In this document: positions 42,473-47,390 of the stretch, piece after piece
How positions within the stretch are numbered: the stretch's first letter is position 1
Layout of the letters: every line of letters begins with the position of its first letter
Source of the DNA: an uncultured Mucilaginibacter sp.
GTDB lineage: Bacteria; Bacteroidota; Bacteroidia; Sphingobacteriales; Sphingobacteriaceae
Assembly (NCBI RefSeq): GCF_903893715.1
Contig: NZ_CAITNG010000010.1
Coordinates: 1 to 47,390 of the forward strand
Direction of reading: 5' to 3'
DNA length: 47,390 nucleotides
Made by a program: the position numbers and the translations under genes
Notes under the pieces: generated by a model
Database searches by the model: none
Told to the model about the DNA's origin: nothing
Seen by the model: the letters and a program-made list of their open reading frames with translations, nothing else

Positions 42473-42799
42473 ATGAAAACTTCACATTTAATGACCGCCA
42501 TAGCAGTAGTTACTTTAGCATTTACAAGTACCACATATGCCCAAACACATTTTGATAAAACACATCCACGCCGTGCCGAAGTAAATGGCCGTCTGGCAAA
42601 TCAGGATAAACGTATCCACAACGAAGTGAAGGAAGGCGATATGTCGAAAAGGCAAGCCGCGAACCTGCACCGCGACGACCGTAGCATCCGCAACCAGGAA
42701 CGCAGGATGGCATCGCACGATGGCGGCCATTTAACTAAAGCAGACCAAGCTCGTTTAAACCACCGCGAAAACAACGTAAGTAAAAAAATAGGACAATAA
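42473..42799 (+). CDS. Small secreted charged protein, 108 aa
   Basis: The 108-residue product has a signal peptide ending TTYAQT and a mature part packed with Arg, His, Asn, Lys and Asp in a repeated pattern: RRAEVNGRLANQDKRIHNEV, RQAANLHRDDRSIRNQERRM and HLTKADQARLNHRENNVSKK. This looks like two or three degenerate helical repeats with NxxxxxI spacing. Similar small proteins are common in Bacteroidota but have no assigned function. It ends at a clear terminator. Not in an operon. Confidence 0.75.
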   Translation: MKTSHLMTAIAVVTLAFTSTTYAQTHFDKTHPRRAEVNGRLANQDKRIHNEVKEGDMSKRQAANLHRDDRSIRNQERRMASHDGGHLTKADQARLNHRENNVSKKIGQ

Positions 42800-42823
42800 T
42801 TATCCCAATATATATATAGAGAT

Positions 42824-42851
42824 GCCCGCCAATTTAATTGGCGGGCTTTTT
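42824..42851 (+). terminator. Rho-independent terminator
   Basis: GCCCGCCAAT (42824-42833) and ATTGGCGGGC (42837-42846) form a perfect 10-bp stem with loop TTA, followed by TTTTT. It ends the 42473 gene and precedes the convergent SRPBCC gene stop at 42859. Confidence 0.92.
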
Positions 42852-42858
42852 ATTGTGG

Positions 42859-43242
42859 TTAGAAACCGTCGAAAAAGTCGATGATTGCTCCAAAATAGGC
42901 GCTATCCCACCCTTCGGCGATGTCTTGAAAATCGCTGTCTGGTATATTGGTATGCCTTAACTCGGCCGAGGTGCCGTGTTTATCGGCGTGCAGGATGATG
43001 GTTACAATAGAGGCTTCTTCCTGGTCGCCAAAATACCATTGCTGTACCACTTTTTTATCAGCCTCAAATTCCAGGTTCTTGCCTAAAATACTGCCATCCC
43101 ACATCGAAAATTCTGAACCTGGCTCTGTGCTCATTTCGGCTTCCTCCCCCGTCCATAACTGAATGCTGATGGGGTTGGTGATGGCGTTGTAAACTTCGGC
43201 CGGTGTAGCCGGAATGATATAATATTTTTTAAGGTCTTTCAT
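42859..43242 (-). CDS. SRPBCC/START-like protein (AHSA1-type)
   Basis: The ATG at 43240-43242 (MKDLKKYYIIPATPAEVYNA) gives 127 residues covering one SRPBCC domain: WTGEEAEMSTEPGSEFSMWD, LEFEADKKVVQQWYFGDQEE, HGTSAELRHTNIPDSDF and a C-terminal helix EGWDSAYFGAIIDFF. Such proteins bind hydrophobic ligands or, for AHSA1 types, the chaperone Hsp90. Function here is unknown. A longer start would add a hydrophobic leader not found in the family. Confidence 0.85.
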   Translation of the reverse strand: MKDLKKYYIIPATPAEVYNAITNPISIQLWTGEEAEMSTEPGSEFSMWDGSILGKNLEFEADKKVVQQWYFGDQEEASIVTIILHADKHGTSAELRHTNIPDSDFQDIAEGWDSAYFGAIIDFFDGF

Positions 43243-43475
43243 TGGGCGTAAAGCTATGGATTGGTATTTAAAGCAAAAATAAACTTCAACAACTATATAA
43301 ACAGCGAAAGCGTACAAATTAATCTCAAACCAATGTCGCCTATATCATTTAGAACAATAATTAATTAACAATAGCTTTAATTATTATTATTTTTGTTTAA
43401 AGTCGGCAATTTGTGTGCTATATTAGCAATATTGGTTGATACCCGGTTGGTTAAAAATTTGATTACGCGATTTTA

Positions 43476-45068
43476 ATGAGAAAGTTAAGTCCGCTTTTTA
43501 TTGCCGCCATATACATTGCCGTCAGCCTTGTCTGGATATTTTTTAGCGACAAGTTTGTTTTTTTACTGCAAAACAAAGTCGATAACCATACATTCCTTTT
43601 AATCAATAGCGGCAAAGGCTTTCTTTTTGTCATCGTTTCCGGTATCTTGATTTACATTTTAACGCTTTACAGCAATCGGCAAATCGTCAAAAACGGCTTC
43701 GAGTACCGTTCCATGTACGAAAGCAATCCCAATCCCATGTGGATATACGAAATGGAAACGTTGAAGTTTCTCTCCGTAAATAATGCTGCTATCGACTTTT
43801 ATGGTTATTCACGGGATGAGTTCCTGCGGATGACCATCAGAGACATACGCCCCTCAGAAGACGTCGCAAAGCTCGAACAATCGGCAAAAAACTATCAGGA
43901 TTTTCGCAAATCTGGCGTGTGGCGCCACTATAAAAAAGATGGCTCGCTTGTGTATGTCGATATCTCTTCAAACAAAATCAAGATATGGGGCGAGTACGCA
44001 GTAATGGTATTGGCCCGCGATTGTACCGAATCGATAACGTATGAAAGGCAACTCTCGCAAATCAACGAAAGTCTGGTGGAAGAAAAGAAAAGGCTCAGCG
44101 ATATACAGGAGATTACCAAGATAGCCGGTTGGGACCTTTATGTAGCCGATAAAGCGCTTAAACTGTCAGACGAGATGTACGGCATCTTTGGTATTGATGC
44201 CAAACTCGACACCGTTGACTATGGATTCCTTTTAAAAATCATTCATGCCGACGATCTCGACAAATTTGTACAGGCCATCAATACAACCATATATTATGGA
44301 ACCGACTTCGATATCGTCCACAGGCTCTATTTCCGTAACGAAATAAAACATGTAAGGCAACTCGGAAAAATGGAATATCTGGACGGGGCACCCTACAAAA
44401 TCCGCGGGACGATACAGGACATTACCGAACTAAAATCCATAGAAACGGAAAGGAACAAGGTAACCGACGAGAATAAACGCTTAGGCACCATTGTTACGCG
44501 GATAAACAACATGGTGGTTATGTTGAACACCGAAAGCCGTGTAACATGGGTAAATAATGCTTTCGAGAAATTTACCGGTTATACGTTAACAGAAGTTATT
44601 GGCCTTAAGCCATCAGAGTTTATGTGGGGCCCGGATACTGATATCGATACGATTCAATATGTGGACGAAGCCGAAAGCATGCTAAAAATGTTCTCCGTCG
44701 ACCTTATCAACTATACCAAGGCGGGCCACAAATATTGGGTAAATATTGAGTTTACGCCCATGTTCGACGATAATGAAAGCTTTATAGGCTATATAGCTAT
44801 TCAGAACGATATTACTACCCGAAAAGAAAAAGAAGAGGAAATAACCCGCCAGAACACGGTCCTCAAAGACATCGCATGGCTCAGTTCGCACGAATTGAGA
44901 AAGCCTGTGGCATCCATATTAGGCCTCATGTCGCTTATCAGTGATGTTACCGACCCGGCCGAAAAAGACGAGCTTATCCGCATGCTCAATCATTGCGCCA
45001 TGCAGCTCGACGATATCATCCATCACATCAACAATACCATTGAAGCCGAGGATGGCATCAGGCGGTAA
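43476..45068 (+). CDS. PAS-domain membrane sensor with HisKA-like helix but no ATPase
   Basis: The 530-residue protein has two N-terminal membrane segments (about 8-28 and 46-66), then three PAS domains (about 80-200, 205-310, 325-450: SMYESNPNPMWIYEMETLKF; GWDLYVADKALKLSDEMYGI; TRINNMVVMLNTESRVTWVN). The end resembles the dimerisation helix of histidine kinases with His472 in SSHELRKPVASILG. The protein ends 58 residues later without any HATPase_c boxes (no N-box or G-boxes). It could be a truncated kinase, an inhibitor or a partner of a separate ATPase. The gene ends normally, 1 bp before the convergent SelW-like gene. Confidence 0.85.
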   Translation: MRKLSPLFIAAIYIAVSLVWIFFSDKFVFLLQNKVDNHTFLLINSGKGFLFVIVSGILIYILTLYSNRQIVKNGFEYRSMYESNPNPMWIYEMETLKFLSVNNAAIDFYGYSRDEFLRMTIRDIRPSEDVAKLEQSAKNYQDFRKSGVWRHYKKDGSLVYVDISSNKIKIWGEYAVMVLARDCTESITYERQLSQINESLVEEKKRLSDIQEITKIAGWDLYVADKALKLSDEMYGIFGIDAKLDTVDYGFLLKIIHADDLDKFVQAINTTIYYGTDFDIVHRLYFRNEIKHVRQLGKMEYLDGAPYKIRGTIQDITELKSIETERNKVTDENKRLGTIVTRINNMVVMLNTESRVTWVNNAFEKFTGYTLTEVIGLKPSEFMWGPDTDIDTIQYVDEAESMLKMFSVDLINYTKAGHKYWVNIEFTPMFDDNESFIGYIAIQNDITTRKEKEEEITRQNTVLKDIAWLSSHELRKPVASILGLMSLISDVTDPAEKDELIRMLNHCAMQLDDIIHHINNTIEAEDGIRR

Positions 45069-45069
45069 G

Positions 45070-45348
45070 CTACTTTTTATCCGAATGACCTAAACTCTTG
45101 TCCGGCGCCACCACGTCCCGCACCAATTGCTTCAACTCTTTAATTTCGGGGAAATGCCCTGCCCGCTTCCTGTCGAACAATTCTTCGTCATCAACCCTGA
45201 TAGTATAACGTCCGCTTATCTCACTGGGCTGTAAAAGCACACCATGCAACTCATCACCAAAAGTAGTCAAAAGCTCCTGAGCCATGTACGCCGCCCGAAG
45301 CATCCAGCCACATTTGGGGCAATATTCGATAGTGATGGTGGGTTTCAT
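45070..45348 (-). CDS. SelT/SelW/SelH (Rdx) family protein
   Basis: The 92-residue protein begins MKPTITIEYCPKCGWMLRAA with the redox CxxC (Cys10, Cys13) of the thioredoxin-like Rdx family; a Cys replaces the selenocysteine of eukaryotic SelW. 'FGDELHGVLLQPSEISGRYT' and the C-terminal helix fit the fold. It is probably a small thiol oxidoreductase. It lies convergent with the PAS protein gene, with a 1-bp gap. Confidence 0.92.
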   Translation of the reverse strand: MKPTITIEYCPKCGWMLRAAYMAQELLTTFGDELHGVLLQPSEISGRYTIRVDDEELFDRKRAGHFPEIKELKQLVRDVVAPDKSLGHSDKK

Positions 45349-45352
45349 TTAG

Positions 45353-45452
45353 GCAGAAAGCTAAAAGCGCAAAGCAAAAAACTTTATCTTATTAAATCAT
45401 TTATTATCAATATGTTAAAAAGCTTTTAGCTTTGTGCTTTCAGCTTCAAGCT
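45353..45452. repeat. Word-type inverted repeat W7 (AAAGCTAAAAGC / GCTTTTAGCTTT)
   Basis: The left arm (45353-45385) GCAGAAAGCTAAAAGCGCAA and on is complemented by the right arm (45416-45452) AAAAAGCTTTTAGCTTTGTG and on. The centre of about 30 nt is very AT-rich. The element ends 3 nt from the moaE stop codon (45456). Confidence 0.75.
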
Positions 45453-45455
45453 CCC

Positions 45456-45914
45456 TTAGCAATTACAATTCCCGCCCCAAAGTTTCGTCCCGTCGCTAAA
45501 ATACTCGCATTTCCATATAGGTGCCTCATGCTTTATACGGTGGATGATATATTCATTTGCGGCGTAAGCCTCGCTCCGGTGCGCCGTAGCCGTGATCACG
45601 ATTACGGCTGTCTCGCCTACGCTGACTTTGCCGGTGCGGTGTTGTGCTACCGCAATATTAAGCGGCCATTTCTTTTTAGCATCGTCAACTATGCTACCGA
45701 TCATTTTAATGGCCATGCTCTCGTGCGCCTCATACTCCAGGTAGTCGACCGCCATGCCGTTATTATGATTGCGTACCTCGCCGCTAAACAATACCACCGC
45801 GCCCGCTTCGGGGTGATGGGCCAGTGCGAATAGCCCCGCAACATCTAATGGCTCGGCCGAAATAGCGGCCACCTCAACCTCCACTGCTTGGGGGGAATAT
45901 GCAGATTGTATCAT
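45456..45914 (-). CDS. moaE: Molybdopterin synthase catalytic subunit MoaE
   Basis: The 152-residue protein contains the MoaE pattern: GAVVLFSGEVRNHNNGMAVD, LEYEAHESMAIKMI, VAQHRTGKVSVGETAVIVIT and RIKHEAPIWKCEYFSDGTKLW, the latter with the two lysines of the active site. It transfers sulphur from the MoaD thiocarboxylate to make molybdopterin. The ATG overlaps the moaD end by 41 bp; a GTG at 45884 would reduce this overlap. The two subunits are translationally coupled. Confidence 0.94.
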   Translation of the reverse strand: MIQSAYSPQAVEVEVAAISAEPLDVAGLFALAHHPEAGAVVLFSGEVRNHNNGMAVDYLEYEAHESMAIKMIGSIVDDAKKKWPLNIAVAQHRTGKVSVGETAVIVITATAHRSEAYAANEYIIHRIKHEAPIWKCEYFSDGTKLWGGNCNC

Positions 45915-46107
45915 TCTTTTCTATTCTAAAATCGTTATCAACAAACTCGTCGTACACCGCAAAACGGCATAGCTGCAAAATACCTTTTGCAGATGGGTTT
46001 AACCGAACCAATTCGCTTTGCAGCGATGCAATATCGCCAACCTCAGCACCCAACTCAAACTCCTTATCAAAATAGTCCTTCAAAACCGCGAACACTTGTA
46101 TCTTCAT
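45874..46107 (-). CDS. moaD: Molybdopterin synthase sulphur-carrier subunit MoaD
   Basis: The 77-residue ubiquitin-like protein begins MKIQVFAVLKDYFDKEFEL and ends in IFPPSSGG, the C-terminal Gly-Gly that is thiocarboxylated. Its partner moaE overlaps the 3' end. moaA lies 176 bp further along on the same strand but downstream, not upstream. The moaC, moeA and moeB genes are not visible in the window. Confidence 0.93.
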   Translation of the reverse strand: MKIQVFAVLKDYFDKEFELGAEVGDIASLQSELVRLNPSAKGILQLCRFAVYDEFVDNDFRIEKNDTICIFPPSSGG

Positions 46108-46283
46108 TCTATTTTAGTTTGAGAAGAACTTTAATCATACCATATGTCTTTCCGGCAAACGTTGCCAGTCTAAAAAAGGTTTGGCGTAACAAATCGTTAA
46201 AAAGGGAAAAGTCGCCTCGCTTTATTTTATAGTCAGATTTCAGTCTCCAGTTCATTTTGTATAAAATCAAATCCGAAATCCAC

Positions 46284-47237
46284 CTACCCTCCTATATGCA
46301 TCATACTCATCTCACTGCCAACAAATTTCACTTCCTGCTTCTGTTGCATTGCCATGCGAAGCTTTTGCTGCAGCTGCTCCTCTGTATCATAATCGTCTAA
46401 AAGTATCGCATGGTTGTCGCTCAAACATCCGTGTATATTCCCCTCAGCATCCAGCCTCAAGCGGTTGCAATCTATGCAAAACGGCTCGGTATCATTGGCT
46501 ATGATGCCGAAAACATGCCCCTCATCGGTTTGCCAGTAATTGGCTGTGGATGATGACTTGCGCTCCAACTTGTTAAAATTATAACGTGTAGCAATAGTAT
46601 CCAGTATCTCATCCTGCGATAGCAGGTACTGGCCTGCATGCCCAAATAAATGCCCCATGGCCATTACCTCCAAAAACCGGATGCGTATGTTACGGCTAAA
46701 GGCATATTCCAGTAAAGGCAATACCTGGTCGTCGTTTTTGCCCTTCATCATCACCGAATTGATTTTCACGTCCAACCCGCAAGCCAAAGCCGTTTCTATC
46801 CCTTTCAAAGTACGTTGCAGCTGTTTCCTGCGCGTCATCGCGAAGAACGAATCGCTGTCCATCGCGTCGAGCGAAACATTGATATATTCAAGTCCCGCTT
46901 CCTTCAACGCCGGCGCCATCCTGTCCAGCAAAAAGGCGTTCGATGTCATTTTGATATTTCCGATGCCCAAAGCCTTCACCCCTTCAATTACACCGGGCAA
47001 CTCCCGGTACAACAAAGGCTCTCCGCCGGTAAAGCGGACAGTCTTCAGGTCCAGTTGTTCATGCAACCGGGCGATATGCCCCACAAAAACAGCTGCCGGT
47101 GTTTGTGGCTTATGGTCGGCCGTCTCCTCTTCTTCGGTGCCCATGGTACAATAAACGCAGCCCAGGTTACAGGTGCTTAACAAGCTTACCCGCAAGGTTT
47201 TAAATTCGCGACCATATTTATCATTCAACTCCATCAT
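46284..47237 (-). CDS. moaA: GTP 3',8-cyclase MoaA (radical SAM)
   Basis: From the ATG at 47235-47237 the enzyme is 317 residues. The radical SAM cluster CNLGCVYC (Cys23, Cys27, Cys30) is followed by TVRFTGGEPLL and NVSLDAMD. The C-terminal second cluster is present in FCIDCNRLRLDAEGNIHGCL. The protein ends in IGG, the terminal Gly-Gly needed for activity in MoaA. It makes the first intermediate of molybdenum cofactor from GTP. It is downstream of moaD-moaE on the minus strand, with a 46-bp word-repeat-like tail at the stop. Confidence 0.95.
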   Translation of the reverse strand: MMELNDKYGREFKTLRVSLLSTCNLGCVYCTMGTEEEETADHKPQTPAAVFVGHIARLHEQLDLKTVRFTGGEPLLYRELPGVIEGVKALGIGNIKMTSNAFLLDRMAPALKEAGLEYINVSLDAMDSDSFFAMTRRKQLQRTLKGIETALACGLDVKINSVMMKGKNDDQVLPLLEYAFSRNIRIRFLEVMAMGHLFGHAGQYLLSQDEILDTIATRYNFNKLERKSSSTANYWQTDEGHVFGIIANDTEPFCIDCNRLRLDAEGNIHGCLSDNHAILLDDYDTEEQLQQKLRMAMQQKQEVKFVGSEMSMMHIGG

Positions 47238-47319
47238 CAGCACCAAATATACAACCTAATTATAAACGAATTGAGGCCTCTCATCATTGTTATCTCATTT
47301 TCGCACCACCACATTGCCA

Positions 47320-47336
47320 GGGGGGAAAAAGTAGGA
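47320..47336. repeat. Motif A copy near the right edge
   Basis: GGGGGGAAAAAGTAGGA at 47320-47336 differs by one base from the motif at 14161-14177. It lies upstream of moaA. Positions 47238-47390 contain no gene. Confidence 0.75.
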
Positions 47337-47390
47337 AATATTTAAACCAATATGCACCCGCTACTTCAACCTGCCACTGCTACTAAAACA

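Noticed and set aside
33328..47237. A mobile island carrying moa genes and iscX
   Set aside because: Genes are typical core genes, no integrase, att site or tRNA boundary is present.

Overview
The window looks like a chromosomal segment of a Bacteroidota bacterium, most likely family Sphingobacteriaceae (Mucilaginibacter/Pedobacter-like). This is an inference from gene content: a GldN-like protein and a type IX secretion plug protein, a TamL lipoprotein, a SYLF protein, several secreted glycosidases, a likely Bacteroidota promoter (TTG, 19 bp, TAnnTTTG) upstream of tRNA-Cys, and few visible Shine-Dalgarno sequences. No prophage, insertion sequence, rRNA or CRISPR array was seen. The genes are mostly housekeeping or envelope genes in short operons. 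The spaces between them are rich in repeats, and these are the least explained part of the window.

Layout. 1-5 kb: the 5' end of a small antitoxin-like gene, a GldN-like secreted protein, two unknown secreted or membrane proteins and a patatin fused to an outer-membrane barrel. 5-9.5 kb: TamL, divergent from and overlapping an SPOUT rRNA methyltransferase, then tRNA-Cys, a small basic protein and pyrD. 9.6-12.8 kb: two tandem Tat-type SGNH hydrolases, an aldo/keto reductase and a hotdog thioesterase. 12.9-20.4 kb, all minus strand: T9SS plug, ABC-F ATPase, a tight EVE / CBM9-like / GHL10-like operon and a CbpA-type DnaJ. 20.5-28.5 kb: GH51 arabinofuranosidase, ModF-like double ATPase, a secreted gluzincin behind a frameshifted outer-membrane protein, a di-heme cytochrome c and an exonuclease-GIY-YIG fusion. 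28.6-33.3 kb: GH20 hexosaminidase with PA14, a lipoprotein, Ppx/GppA and a DUF433/DUF5615 toxin-antitoxin pair. 33.3-37.4 kb: DUF2520-ferredoxin-IscX-Maf operon (minus), then glycosylasparaginase and CutC (plus). 37.7-47.2 kb: an orphan AT-rich gene, MgtC, M13 peptidase, SYLF protein, SRPBCC protein, a PAS protein with a histidine-kinase dimerisation helix but no ATPase, a SelW-like protein and moaD-moaE with moaA.

Repeats. Four classes recur between genes. (i) Two elements (37.43-37.65 kb plus; 19.21-19.37 kb minus) share one design: a perfect 10-bp hairpin, the word CAAAAAT, then nested inverted repeats enclosing about 100-180 nt. (ii) At least seven inverted repeats have arms made of 7-8-nt words, a different word at different loci, and six of the seven end within 0-4 nt of a stop codon. 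(iii) A 16-17-nt motif, GGGGGGAAAAAGTAAGA or its complement, occurs seven times. (iv) A REP-like unit containing GTCATTGCGAGGCACGAAGC occurs at 14.2, 19.4 and 39.2 kb. They could be mobile REP/MITE-like elements, 3' UTR structures or structured RNAs, and the sequence alone does not decide which.

Together the genes describe an aerobic saprophyte with polysaccharide and glycoprotein turnover (GH51, GH20, GHL10/CBM9, SGNH esterases, glycosylasparaginase), outer-membrane biogenesis and T9SS export, Fe-S assembly and molybdenum cofactor synthesis.
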